From NCBI RefSeq assembly GCF_017377855.1, contig NZ_JAFREP010000026.1, positions 1-64,000 of the forward strand: a stretch of DNA of 64,000 nucleotides. The letters run 5' to 3'. Shown piece by piece: positions 27,308 to 37,333 of the stretch. The stretch comes from Acanthopleuribacter pedis. GTDB taxonomy: Bacteria > Acidobacteriota > Holophagae > Acanthopleuribacterales > Acanthopleuribacteraceae. The stretch's first letter is position 1. Each line of letters begins with the position of its first letter. The notes under the pieces are model-generated. The model saw nothing but the letters and a program-made list of their open reading frames with translations. It was not told the DNA's origin and ran no database searches. The position numbers were made by a program, and so were the translations under genes.

Positions 27308-29563
27308 CTAGGTTTCCTCTTCTTCCTGCGGGAGTTTGGGCAGGGGGAAGGGTTCGTCCAAGCCGAATGCCAGCGGGACCTCAAACTGCGTCAGCGGTGC
27401 GATTTCGCCGTTTTCCGAGTACCACCACAACTCTTGGCGGATCCAGCGGTTTTGTTTGATTTCCGGCCAAAGGAACCGCAGCAATCCAAAATTATTGTTG
27501 CCCACGATGTCGCGGCCCGTCGTTTGAATCAGTTCCGGGTAGGGTTTGTTCAGCCGCTCCGGGGAGGGGTGGTGCCCGCCCAGAAAATCGATGCGGTAGC
27601 GCCAGTCCGGCAAGGGATCGACGCGCACCTCACGGGGCAAATTCTCCAAATTGAGCAGCGGTGGTTCCGCCTTGGGGTTGCGCGTGCGCCAACTTTGGAA
27701 AAAAGCTTTGAAACGACCGCGCCACGAGGTGTGGCGGAATTTTGGGCGTTTGTGCCAGCCGGCCCAGGCGTAAACCCAGGGCAAAGGCGGCCAGTAGCCG
27801 CGCGTGTGGAACAATTCCGTAAAGCTGTTTTTGTTGCGAAACGAACTGCTGGTTAAGTGGGCCATCACCGTTTCGTAACGCGCGCCGGCGGGGGCCGGCT
27901 CGGCGGCGAAAGGGTGTCGGCCGGCGTAGTGGATGCGGGCGCAAAAGCCGTAATGAACGTCGCCGCTTAAAATCGCCAGAGCCTGCTGCCCGCCTTCCTG
28001 GTAAACATTGGCGGCAAGGTTCCCCAGCAGCCGTTCGAATGCCTCGGTTTGCGCTTCCCAGGAATCGCCGTAATCGCTGTCGTAGACCGATGTCAGCTTT
28101 GCCACGATTCTGCTGGCCCAGGCCGTGTGGGGCAGGTCGATAACATTGGTAGGCGCAACCACCAGCACGATTTCGCTCTCGGCTCGGGCCCGTTCCCCCA
28201 ATTGGGACCAGCCGTGTCCGCCGAGTAAATCGGGAATGTCCGTACCCCGTTTGCCCGGAAAGCCGCGCCAGGTGCGCGTGTCCAGCATCCAGATTTCGTG
28301 GGCCGGGCCGTAAACCCGGTAGTCCCAGCGACAGCTTTTGGCGGGATCCCGGTCCAAGTTGTGCAGTCGCTCATTTGCCGGCGGTATGCCGACCAAGTCC
28401 TGCAAGGGTTTCTGCTGTTCGCTCGGGTAGTCGGCCGCGACCCATTTGCTGCTCCCTTCAAGCAATGCCCATTGCGGACCCTGCTCAAAATCCTCGGGTT
28501 GGTTGCCCCAGCCCTGGCAAAATGCGTAGGCGATCAACCCATTGGTGAGTACTTGGCGTGCCATGGGGTCGGCCGCGGTGCGTTGCGTCCATTCGCGGTT
28601 TAGGTACCAGTCGTCCGTGATCTCGTGGTCGTCGAACATCATGTAACTCGCGATGTTGGCCAATGCGCGCCGGACTTGGGCTAGGCCCGCTTGCAACAAG
28701 GCGACTTGGGTGCGCTGCTTTTCAAATTTTTCGCGTTTTTTGCCGCCGGCGATGCGGTGGCATTCCGCCAAGGTCGGCAGTGTTTCCGGCCACAAGACCG
28801 GGCTCCAAACCATCAGGTACATGACCATGTACTCACGCAGGAAAAAGAGATGGTTGCGGGCGTAGGAACTGGTGAAGCCGTGTTTTTTGGCCAATCGCCC
28901 GCGGTTCCCCACGCGCAAGTCATCCTCGCGGTATTTGACCGGGAGTTGCTCCACCGTGCCGCACAAATCTCGCGAAACCTGATCGATGACCACCGCCAAG
29001 GCGTCGCTGACGTCATCCGCGTAGATTTGGTCGCCCAGGAGCAATAACTGTTGCGGGCGGGCGCGGGGGTCCGCGGTACCTTGGGCGAGCATGTCGTCCA
29101 AACCGGCCAAGGCGTCGCGACCCTCCCCATGGGACTTGCGACAAGAACCGTAAACAATTCCCAGGTCCTCCACCTTGTCCGCGGGCAAAACAAAGCTGGG
29201 CAGGTTAAACGGCGGGTAACAAAGCCCGGCAAGGTCGTCCACCGCCGCGGCGAAATCCAGGGTGGCGCCCGTGGATAGGTCGTGAAACTTGAGCGAATAG
29301 GTGTAGGTCGTCGCCGATTGGAGCGGCGCCTCAGTGGGTACCGCGGTGACCACCGCCACATGCATGAAGGCACCCAGCTGGATGGTGTCTCTGCTGCCCG
29401 TGGCCACGACGGGGCCGTCGTGTTGGTTGATCTCCAAATCGATACGCGCGGGGGCGCGGGTTACCAACCAAACCGAAACCGCGCGCGGACGACAGGCGCG
29501 AACCATGGGACCGCAAAGGACAAACGGCAAATTTTCAGGATTTTGGCTGGGAAAAGGCCTCAT
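27308..29563 (-). CDS. PhoD-like metallophosphatase
   Basis: This large protein (about 751 residues) resembles the PhoD/alkaline phosphatase D family. An N-terminal Fn3-like segment is followed by LGIVYGSCRKSHGEGRDA, LLLLGDQIYADDVSD, YMMFDDHEITDDWYLN, VVAPTNVIDLPH and AILSGDVHYGFCARIH, which supply the expected metal-binding Asp and His residues. It would hydrolyse phosphodiesters or phosphomonoesters. I see no signal peptide, which is unusual for PhoD but common in the large PhoD-like proteins. ATG 29563 is chosen because TATAAT (complement of 29613-29618) lies just upstream and could be a -10 box; an ATG at 29623 would precede it. Confidence 0.8.
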   Translation of the reverse strand: MRPFPSQNPENLPFVLCGPMVRACRPRAVSVWLVTRAPARIDLEINQHDGPVVATGSRDTIQLGAFMHVAVVTAVPTEAPLQSATTYTYSLKFHDLSTGATLDFAAAVDDLAGLCYPPFNLPSFVLPADKVEDLGIVYGSCRKSHGEGRDALAGLDDMLAQGTADPRARPQQLLLLGDQIYADDVSDALAVVIDQVSRDLCGTVEQLPVKYREDDLRVGNRGRLAKKHGFTSSYARNHLFFLREYMVMYLMVWSPVLWPETLPTLAECHRIAGGKKREKFEKQRTQVALLQAGLAQVRRALANIASYMMFDDHEITDDWYLNREWTQRTAADPMARQVLTNGLIAYAFCQGWGNQPEDFEQGPQWALLEGSSKWVAADYPSEQQKPLQDLVGIPPANERLHNLDRDPAKSCRWDYRVYGPAHEIWMLDTRTWRGFPGKRGTDIPDLLGGHGWSQLGERARAESEIVLVVAPTNVIDLPHTAWASRIVAKLTSVYDSDYGDSWEAQTEAFERLLGNLAANVYQEGGQQALAILSGDVHYGFCARIHYAGRHPFAAEPAPAGARYETVMAHLTSSSFRNKNSFTELFHTRGYWPPLPWVYAWAGWHKRPKFRHTSWRGRFKAFFQSWRTRNPKAEPPLLNLENLPREVRVDPLPDWRYRIDFLGGHHPSPERLNKPYPELIQTTGRDIVGNNNFGLLRFLWPEIKQNRWIRQELWWYSENGEIAPLTQFEVPLAFGLDEPFPLPKLPQEEEET

Positions 29564-30544
29564 AGAGCGACAACCCTTGTGATCGTAGTGGGCTAGACAA
29601 AGCAATCTCGTCATTATAGCCAAATCGACCCCATTCGTGGGTGAGGGATCAAGGAAAAGAAAAGCGTTCTGACTTAAAAAAAAATTTGCGCTATGAAATG
29701 AGTATCCCTTGAAAGTTGGAGAGGGTTGTGTCTGACCTTGTGATGCGGCATAGGGGGGTGGGTTGTGGCGTCATGTTGACCCTGTATTGTCGTCGCAGCT
29801 TTCTTTTTGCTTGATAATAAATTCTCCCAAATGGAGCGAGTTTGGTTTTTTCTTTGAATGTAAGCAGTTGGTAAAAATAAACCTGTGTTGGTGTTTTGGG
29901 TGGTGATGGGCTCATTTTATGGTGGCTTGTCCTTTTTTCGTGGAGTGTGTTAAGCTGCGACCGCTTTCAACGATTTTCCAAACCCCATAATGCGCTGTCG
30001 AGGACTCGCGCGGCAGCCAAAACCAAAAAAAGTAAAAAAAATCTAAACTTTTTAGGTGAATTTGGAGTTTGGATCTTTACAAGGAAAAAGCTCTTTCAGG
30101 ATATCCGTGCATTGATGTCATTCAATTTCCTAAACCCCGCTCATCGTGAAATTTGGTCGTGTCCTTTCATCGCGGCTGATGTGGCGGATCGTGGAATGTT
30201 TTTCGTGCCGTCCTGGAAAAGTTTTCCAGACCTTCGCCATGCGGTATACACAAGGGCATGTGGGAGGGTCTGATTGGATCGGAATTGAAACCGTACCCGC
30301 CGTCAGGGTGATTCGAGGATGGGTGCCTCGAGAGACGGTAGATGGTTTTTGCTGATTTTCGCTACTGGGTCAATTTTTTATTAAATGAGGGTATGACGCA
30401 CGCGCCGTTTAGGGCGCGCACGGGAACCCTGTGTCTTGACCCACGCGGAACCACCGATTCCTGGACACTTGGGCGCTGATTCACGCCGTGTCCAAGACGT
30501 TTTTGAACGCAAGCCTTGGAAAATACAAAGAGGAGGACTTTTTC
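29564..30544. other. long AT-rich region before Oar-like receptor
   Basis: About 980 bp between divergent genes. No frame looks like a protein. Near 30463-30497 an imperfect stem (GGACACttgGGCG with CGCCGTGTCC) lies in the presumed 5' UTR of the receptor gene. Confidence 0.4.
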
Positions 30545-33436
30545 ATGAGTCTGACCACAAAAAGTAACTGGAGAAGTTGGGTCTTCGTACTGTTTGCCTG
30601 CGCAAGCCTTACCGCTTTTGCAAGTGACAACACCCACGGGTTCCTGCAGGGAACCGTGACCAGCCCCGACGGCGGCGAATTGCCCGGCGTTGTGGTGAAC
30701 GTAGAAAACCAAAAAACGGGCCTGAATCGCAGCATGCCCACCAATGATCGCGGTTCTTACCGTTTCCCGGCCTTGCCCGTCGGTACGTACACGGTGACCG
30801 CGACCATGACTGGTTTCCAAACCGCCAAAAGAACCGACATTTACATCGGGATCGGCGACAAAACCACCCTTAACCTGGTCCTCAAGCCCGGTGACGTTTC
30901 TGAAGTCATCACCGTTACCGCGGAAGAGTCCGTGGTTGACACCAGCTCCACCACCTTCGGCCTGAACGTTCGCACCGCCGAACTCGTCGAGCGCGTACCT
31001 GTTGTTCGCGACCAAACCGCGGTTGCCCTGTTGGCGCCCGGCGCGACCGAGGGCGACGAATCTTTTGAAACCGAAGACCTGCACGGTGGCCAAAAATTGG
31101 CTTCCATCGGTGGTTCTTCCGTTGCTGAAAACGCCTACTTGGTTAACGGTTTGAACACCACCAACTTCCGTAACGGTTTGGGCGGCAGCACCGTTCCTTT
31201 CGAATTTTTGGAAGAACTGCAGGTTAAAACCGGTGGTTATCAGGCTGAATTCGGTCGTTCCACCGGTGGTGTCATCAACACCGTAACCAAGTCCGGCACC
31301 AACGACCTCCACTACGGTTTGACCTTTTTCTGGGAGCCCGAGGCCCTCGGTAGCCAGAGCCCCGACACCTACCAGCGCACCAACTCCGCTGAAGACCGCG
31401 ACGTAACCGACCTGAACCTCTACGTCAGCGGCCCCATTGTTAAAGACAAAGCCTTTTTCTACTTGCTCTACAACCCCCGTCGTACCGAAAGCCAAGATAC
31501 CCGCGTTGACCAAGACCGTACCTACGAGTCTGACGACGCGTTTTGGGGTGCCAAGTTCGACTGGCACGTAACCCCCGAACACGCCATTGAAGTCACCGTT
31601 TTCTCCGATGAGCAGGATCGCGAGCAAACCAACTTCGACTTTGCTCGCGGCGTCGGCCGCGGCGATTTCGCCGGTAACGCCACCCACTCACGCGGCGGTG
31701 ACAACATCATCGCCAAGTACACCGGTACCATTTCGCCGACATTCTTCGTGTCCGCCCAATACGGTATCAACAAATTCGACCGCACCAGCTCTTCTCCGCT
31801 GGATCTCAACCCCCGCATTACCGACCGTCGTACCGGCACCAACCTTAACCTGGGTAGCTGGGTGAACCGCACCGTGGTTGAAGCTGACGACGAGCGCGAA
31901 GCCATGCGTCTCGACTTCGATTGGTATGTTGGTAACCACAGCATCCGTGCCGGTTTCGATTACGAAACCAACACCTCTTTTAACAACGAAAACTACTCCG
32001 GCGACATCTGGTGGCGTTACGAGTTGGCCGGTGAAGGCAACGACTTCGGCGTTCCCGCCGGTACCGAAATTGTGCGTGAGCGCGTTTTCCGCAACGGCGG
32101 TTCGTTTGAAGTTGAAACCACCGCGCTTTACGTCCAAGACTCTTGGCAGATCAATCCCAACATGACCTTGAACCTCGGTCTTCGTAACGAAACCTTCAAC
32201 AACATGAACGCGGAAGGTTCAACCTTCATCAAAGTCAGTAACCAGTTGGCCCCGCGCCTTGGTTTCATTTACGACCCCAAGGGTGATAGCTCCTCTAAGA
32301 TCTACGTCAACTACGGTCGCTACTACCTGCCCATTGCCTCTAACACCAACATCCGTATGTCCGGCGCCGAGTTTTTCACCGAGGACTATTACGTGCTAAA
32401 CGGCATCAACGGTGACGACTCGCCCATCAAAGGCGATCTGGTTCAGTCTTCCGTTTTCGGTGACGGCACCGTTCCCGACACTTCTGAAATCCTCGACACT
32501 TCCGTTGAGCCTATGTACCAAGACGAATTTGTGTTGGGCTACGAAACCAAGGTTTCTGAAAACTGGGCTGTTGGTATCCGCGGTGTTCACCGTACTCTTG
32601 GTGAAGCCATCGAAGATATCGCTGTAGACGCCGCCCTCAACCGCTACGTTGAAGAAAACTTTGGTATCAGCGATTTTGCCGGTGGTTTCGACTACTACAT
32701 TCTGACCAACCCCGGCACCGACCTGACCTTCTCCACTGATGTGGACGGCGACGGTGTGTTCGAAGAAATCACCCTCAGCGGTTCTGAGCTGGGTTACCCC
32801 AAGGCCGAGCGTGACTACTACGCGGTTGAATTTACCTTCCAACGTGCCTGGACCGACAACTGGATGGTTCAAGGTTCTTACACTTGGTCGCACTCCTACG
32901 GTAACTACGAGGGTTGGGTTCGTTCCGACAACGGTCAGGACGACGCCGGTATCACCACCAACTTCGACCAACCCGGCCTGTTGGACGGCGGTGGCGGTAA
33001 CCTGCCCAACGACCGTCGCCACAACTTCAAGGTGTTCGGTGCCTATGGCTTCGACAACGGCTTGTCCTTGGGTGCCAACCTGAGCGTTCGCTCCGGTCGT
33101 CCCAGAAACGCCTTCGGCGTTCACCCCACCGACGAGTTCGCGGCCCTCTACGGCCAAGAAAGCTTCTACGTTGACGGTGTATTGCAACCGCGCGGTAGCT
33201 TGGGTACCACCTCTACCGTGACCCGCTTCGACACCAGCGCCCAATACCCCTTCTCCATCGGCAACGGCCAAATCAACCTGCGCGTTGATATCTTCAACGT
33301 CTTTGATTTCGACACCGTGACCCAGGTTAACGAAACGGCTGAGGAAGACAACGGTTCTCCCGATCCCAACTTCGGTCTTCCTGAGTACTACCAAACGCCG
33401 CGCAGTGTTCGCTTCAGCGCGCAGCTGCGTTTCTAA
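30545..33436 (+). CDS. Oar-like TonB-dependent outer-membrane protein
   Basis: The 963-residue protein starts at ATG 30545, with AGGAGG eight bases upstream. It has a signal peptide ending LTAFA, a carboxypeptidase-regulatory-like domain (about 30-105: TSPDGGELPGVVVNV, GSYRFPALPVGTYTV), a plug (about 120-260: ENAYLVNGLNTTNFRNG, FLEELQVKTGGYQAEFGRST, GGVINTVTKSG) and a long C-terminal barrel ending in F. The order matches the Oar family of Myxobacteria and Acidobacteria, implicated in surface or signal functions as well as uptake. It is distinct in plug sequence from the receptor at 4597. An upstream ATG (30488) would add 19 residues before the signal peptide and is unlikely. Confidence 0.88.
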   Translation: MSLTTKSNWRSWVFVLFACASLTAFASDNTHGFLQGTVTSPDGGELPGVVVNVENQKTGLNRSMPTNDRGSYRFPALPVGTYTVTATMTGFQTAKRTDIYIGIGDKTTLNLVLKPGDVSEVITVTAEESVVDTSSTTFGLNVRTAELVERVPVVRDQTAVALLAPGATEGDESFETEDLHGGQKLASIGGSSVAENAYLVNGLNTTNFRNGLGGSTVPFEFLEELQVKTGGYQAEFGRSTGGVINTVTKSGTNDLHYGLTFFWEPEALGSQSPDTYQRTNSAEDRDVTDLNLYVSGPIVKDKAFFYLLYNPRRTESQDTRVDQDRTYESDDAFWGAKFDWHVTPEHAIEVTVFSDEQDREQTNFDFARGVGRGDFAGNATHSRGGDNIIAKYTGTISPTFFVSAQYGINKFDRTSSSPLDLNPRITDRRTGTNLNLGSWVNRTVVEADDEREAMRLDFDWYVGNHSIRAGFDYETNTSFNNENYSGDIWWRYELAGEGNDFGVPAGTEIVRERVFRNGGSFEVETTALYVQDSWQINPNMTLNLGLRNETFNNMNAEGSTFIKVSNQLAPRLGFIYDPKGDSSSKIYVNYGRYYLPIASNTNIRMSGAEFFTEDYYVLNGINGDDSPIKGDLVQSSVFGDGTVPDTSEILDTSVEPMYQDEFVLGYETKVSENWAVGIRGVHRTLGEAIEDIAVDAALNRYVEENFGISDFAGGFDYYILTNPGTDLTFSTDVDGDGVFEEITLSGSELGYPKAERDYYAVEFTFQRAWTDNWMVQGSYTWSHSYGNYEGWVRSDNGQDDAGITTNFDQPGLLDGGGGNLPNDRRHNFKVFGAYGFDNGLSLGANLSVRSGRPRNAFGVHPTDEFAALYGQESFYVDGVLQPRGSLGTTSTVTRFDTSAQYPFSIGNGQINLRVDIFNVFDFDTVTQVNETAEEDNGSPDPNFGLPEYYQTPRSVRFSAQLRF

Positions 33437-33453
33437 TTCACAGACAGTTTTCA

Positions 33454-33526
33454 CCCGCGGGCGGACCCTCCGCCCGCGGGCTGATAAAGATTTAATGGAA
33501 AGCCGGTCCTTCGGGGCCGGCTTTTT
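33454..33526 (+). terminator. double hairpin terminator
   Basis: A 12-bp perfect stem (CCCGCGGGCGGA and complement, 33454-33480) is followed by AAAGCCGG..CCGGCTTTTT at 33499-33526 with a T-run. The second hairpin is the likely terminator of the Oar-like gene. Confidence 0.8.
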
Positions 33527-33703
33527 GGGTTAAGAGGGCGCACTTTGTCAAGAGATAAAAGTGAACGACCCGTCAGAAATTGAGACATCAAAACATCCGG
33601 GGCGAAAAGGTCCGAAACCCGCGCCCGTCCCAGAAGCTTTTGATGTTCGTGGAATGCTGTTCTATGCTTCAAGTGAATCACTTTCTTTTGGGGGGAACGA
33701 CGG

Positions 33704-34153
33704 ATGGAACAGCAAATCCTCGAGGGTGTGCGCCGCTTTATGGAAGGCATCCCGTTTAACCGGTTTTTAGGTGTTGAGTTGATGGAACTTGAAATCGACA
33801 AGGTGGTGCTCAAGGTCCCGATGCGCGACGAACTGGTCGGCAACTACATTCACGGCATTTTGCACGGCGGCGTGATTACCTCGGTACTGGATGTCGCCGG
33901 TGGCTGCGTGGCCCTCACCGGCGCCTTTAGCCGACTCAACGGGGAGCCCACCAACGAGGAAATGCAGGCCATTTCCAAGCTGGGCACCATCGATTTACGC
34001 GTCGACTTTCTGCGCCCCGGCCGCGGTGAATGGTTTTTGGCGAGCGCCTGCCCCTTGCGAACCGGCAACAAAGTGGCCGTCACCCGCATGGAGTTTCACA
34101 ACGACCGCGGCGATCTATTGGCCGTCGGCACCGGCACCTATCTCTGTGGTTAA
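33704..34153 (+). CDS. hotdog-fold thioesterase (YigI/PaaI-like)
   Basis: The 149-residue protein has the hotdog signature GNYIHGILHGGVITSVLDVA (about 46-65) with a central helix HGG..xSxLDVAGG, then TIDLRVDFLRPG and LAVGTGTYLCG. From memory it looks closest to the YigI/PaaI-type acyl-CoA thioesterases. It would hydrolyse a cytoplasmic acyl-CoA of unknown chain. It follows the receptor terminator, so it has its own promoter. Confidence 0.8.
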   Translation: MEQQILEGVRRFMEGIPFNRFLGVELMELEIDKVVLKVPMRDELVGNYIHGILHGGVITSVLDVAGGCVALTGAFSRLNGEPTNEEMQAISKLGTIDLRVDFLRPGRGEWFLASACPLRTGNKVAVTRMEFHNDRGDLLAVGTGTYLCG

Positions 34154-34356
34154 TAGGCATTATCGCTAAAAAACCAACACCTCTTTGAGAGCATGGGCCG
34201 AGGCGGTGGTTCCGGGCTTGGCCAATTCATAGTGCCACGGATCCGTTTTGGTTTTTTATGGTGGTTTTTCTGCTGTTTTTGGTCGTTCGTCGCGCGTTGA
34301 GGGTAGGGCCTTGCTCCATGTCGTGCGGGCCACCGACTGACCTGGCGAGGAACCAC

Positions 34357-37284
34357 ATGGACCAAAATGAGCTTGTAGACCGCTTCCCCGAAATGAAATC
34401 GATCAGTAGCGTCCCCCCATTGTTTACCTTTAACGGAATCGGCCTCGATGTGGTCGGCCGCCGTGACCTTGATATGGAAACCGGAACTTATGTCAAAACC
34501 CATTGTTTGGTTTTCCTGTTGCTTCCCCTTTTTTCCTTTGGGGCGTATCGGGTAGCCGACGACCCCAATAGCAACGGTTGGTTTTTTATCGGAAAGGTTC
34601 CCCTCTCGCCTTTGGCCAAGGGCTGGAACCTGTTGATCGCCGCCTTGTTGGTCGGTTCCTTTGGGACCTTTTTGTGGCGCGATTACCACGATGACCCGCG
34701 TCGCCAAGCCGACCGTGCCATTGCCGCGCTAGAAACCCGTGTCGCCGAAGAACAATGGCTCGATGCGGTGCGGGCCTGTCGTGATATTCACGGTAGCTTC
34801 GGTTTTGTCGAAGGGGTAAATGAACAGCTTAAAGAGATCCTCGGTCCCGTTTTGAGCGAAACCTTTCCGGGGTTGCCGCCTGCCGAGCAATTGGTATTGT
34901 TCAAAAATTTGGTCGACACACGGTTGCTTCTCGACAAAGAAATTTTTGCCCGTGAAGGTTTGGCGCTGGCGCATCGTCTGCGTGAAGCCCAACCGGACCA
35001 AGCGTTCCTGGTCATTCGCGCCTTGCGCACCGCCGACGCGGAAAACCAAATCCTTGCCGAAATGGAGCAAGCCGTCCTTCTCGAATGGAATCGACGTGAC
35101 CCCGCCAACCCGGAAGCCGCCGAAATGCTGGCCTTTCAAGCCCGCGATGCCGGGGACCCGGGGCGCGTACGCGCCTACCTAGAGCCGGCCAAGGACCAGT
35201 TGGGTACCCGTGAAGGCGCTTGGGTGTTGGCGCAAATTCTTCTGGAAAACGGCGAATCCCAGGCGGCTTTTCCTTTATTAAATGATTATGTGACCCCGCG
35301 CTTGCCGGAAATTTCCGCCGCCGCCACCGCCTTTGAGCGTCAATGGCAAAACTTCACCGAGCGCCAACTCCAGCTTTTGCAAAACGGCCACGGGCCCGAG
35401 GATTTTTACCGAAAATTGGAACCCTTGGATGAAGCCGGGCAACAGCTTTTGGTCCAAAACTACATCAACAAGGGGGCTGAACGCGAGCCTACCCTGAAGG
35501 CTGCCCGCCAACGGCTGGAGAAGGCCAATGAATTGGTGCCGGCCGCGCTTGAGCTGGGCCTGCTGCATATGGATCAAGCACGGGCGCGGGTTGGTGACGC
35601 CCGCACCGAATCACTGCAAGCCGCCGAAAAAACCTTTCTCGCCATCGGCGGCATCATGGGTGATAACCAACAATACCGCTTATTCCTTGGTCAGGTAAAA
35701 TACTGGCTGGGTCGGGAGAAAGAAGGGCGCGCGCTTTTTGAAGCGGTGGTGGCCGGTAAAGCGCGCGATGATCTCACCTTGTTGAACGTTGCCGCGGCCG
35801 CGCGGGAAGTGGGCGATGTTACTTGGGCACGGTCCCTCTGCGAGGAAGCTTATGAAAGCGCTACCCTCAAAGCAAACGGTTATAGCGCCGCCTACCTGCG
35901 TTCCGTGCTTGCCACGGATCTTGAGGACAAAATTCACTGGTTGGACCTCGCCGACCCCGAAAACCAACAGGTGCGCATTTCTCGTGACGAAACCCGCGCT
36001 TCCTTGGCCATGCGTGCCGGCGACAAGGTGAGGGCGCGTAAATTCCTTCAAAAAGCGCTCAAAGGTTATGGCGAGCCGGGTGCGGATGTGACCGTGCTCA
36101 ACAACGCCGCGCTTATTTGGCGTCAGCTTTTCGGGATTAGCGGCGATATCGAAGAACTCAGAAAAGCCGCGGCACTGATGGAACAGGCCATTGTTCTGAA
36201 TCCCTCGGACGCCATCTTGCTCACCAATACCGCCGAGGCGATGCGCGAACTTGGGGTTGCCCAGTTGCTGGAGGCAGAACTGGATTTGCGCGTCTTCAGT
36301 GAATCCTTGGAACTCGATCAGTTAGATTACTTAATTACCGAGACCTATGGACCGGCCGAGCTTCGCAAAGATCTCGCCGCCAATGATTATCTCACCAAGG
36401 CCGTGACCTACTGGGAGCGTTCCGTGCTTTTGGCACCCAAAAACCAGAAGCCATACGATGAACTCGATTCCTACTACTTCTATATGAATGATGTGGCCGG
36501 TCTTACCCGCCTCCGACAGGCGCTGGGCACCGTGAAGCTGGATGAAACCGGGCGCGAACAGTTCCTGGCGATGTCGATGAGTGGGACCTATCCTGAGCAT
36601 ATTTTGAAGGGTAGGGCCGCCGCCGCTCAAGAAATGAACGAGGCGATGGCCGATTCCAAAACACGGGGATCACTGACGTCGGTCATGGCCGCCTGTTCCC
36701 TGAGTTCGATTCAGCGGGCGCGGGCCTTGATGGGCGAAGACGTGGATGACGCCCAGGTTTTAACGCTTTCCGCGGATGCCTATCGCAAACATCCCTCGCT
36801 GGCAACCCTACGTGCGCGAATCAACAGCCATTACTTTGTCGCCCATCGTCGTTTGATCAAAACGGTCCCCGAATATGCCGCCCTTTTCGCGGAAACCAAA
36901 AATACCCTGTCCGAGGGGCGCTTGTTGAACACCTTGTTGGCGGCGGACCACCCTCTGGCCGCGCGGATTCATGCCGATCCCGATGTGCGCAAAGCGGCTG
37001 AGCTTGAATGGGATTACTTGTCGCGCTGGCCGGAACGTGCCGGTCTGATGGGTTGGGCCGTACATCACAAGCAGGATCCCGTCAAAGCGGCTCGCTTTAA
37101 GGAGGTTCTCCAAGCGAACGCCATGCGAGACGTGCATGAGGACGTGGTTTCTCATATGTGGGGCGGCTTCCCCGATACCGTTTTGCGCCGGGTCGCCTGG
37201 TGTCACTTCAAAGGGGAATCCGCCCAAGCGAAAATCCTTGTGGCTGATGCACGCAAGGCCGCGTTGCCCATCCCCGAGTTATAG
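34357..37284 (+). CDS. large membrane protein with TPR-like helical repeats
   Basis: The 975-residue protein starts at ATG 34357, with GAGGAACCAC upstream. The N-terminal part has VPPLFTFNGIGLDVVGRRDL and METGTYVKTHCLVFLLLPLF, a segment I have seen at the start of membrane proteins in Planctomycetes and Myxobacteria; two membrane helices lie at about 50-65 and 90-110. The rest (about 115-975) is helical with weak TPR-like periodicity (repeated A..L...A..LE) and no enzyme motif. A scaffold or stress-related role is possible, but I do not recognise a function. Confidence 0.6.
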   Translation: MDQNELVDRFPEMKSISSVPPLFTFNGIGLDVVGRRDLDMETGTYVKTHCLVFLLLPLFSFGAYRVADDPNSNGWFFIGKVPLSPLAKGWNLLIAALLVGSFGTFLWRDYHDDPRRQADRAIAALETRVAEEQWLDAVRACRDIHGSFGFVEGVNEQLKEILGPVLSETFPGLPPAEQLVLFKNLVDTRLLLDKEIFAREGLALAHRLREAQPDQAFLVIRALRTADAENQILAEMEQAVLLEWNRRDPANPEAAEMLAFQARDAGDPGRVRAYLEPAKDQLGTREGAWVLAQILLENGESQAAFPLLNDYVTPRLPEISAAATAFERQWQNFTERQLQLLQNGHGPEDFYRKLEPLDEAGQQLLVQNYINKGAEREPTLKAARQRLEKANELVPAALELGLLHMDQARARVGDARTESLQAAEKTFLAIGGIMGDNQQYRLFLGQVKYWLGREKEGRALFEAVVAGKARDDLTLLNVAAAAREVGDVTWARSLCEEAYESATLKANGYSAAYLRSVLATDLEDKIHWLDLADPENQQVRISRDETRASLAMRAGDKVRARKFLQKALKGYGEPGADVTVLNNAALIWRQLFGISGDIEELRKAAALMEQAIVLNPSDAILLTNTAEAMRELGVAQLLEAELDLRVFSESLELDQLDYLITETYGPAELRKDLAANDYLTKAVTYWERSVLLAPKNQKPYDELDSYYFYMNDVAGLTRLRQALGTVKLDETGREQFLAMSMSGTYPEHILKGRAAAAQEMNEAMADSKTRGSLTSVMAACSLSSIQRARALMGEDVDDAQVLTLSADAYRKHPSLATLRARINSHYFVAHRRLIKTVPEYAALFAETKNTLSEGRLLNTLLAADHPLAARIHADPDVRKAAELEWDYLSRWPERAGLMGWAVHHKQDPVKAARFKEVLQANAMRDVHEDVVSHMWGGFPDTVLRRVAWCHFKGESAQAKILVADARKAALPIPEL

Positions 37285-37298
37285 ACCGCGATGAGGAA

Positions 37299-37318
37299 CC
37301 CCCCGCCGCGGCGGGGGG
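37299..37318. terminator. GC-rich hairpin after TPR-like gene
   Basis: CCCCCCGCC and GGCGGGGGG around a short centre. There is no T-run, so termination is uncertain. Confidence 0.45.
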
Positions 37319-37333
37319 CCTGGTCGTGTTAGG

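Noticed and set aside
29613-29618. Full -35/-10 promoter before the PhoD-like gene
   Set aside because: TATAAT is present on the minus strand, but no recognisable -35 hexamer lies 16-18 bp upstream, so I used it only as weak support for the start choice.
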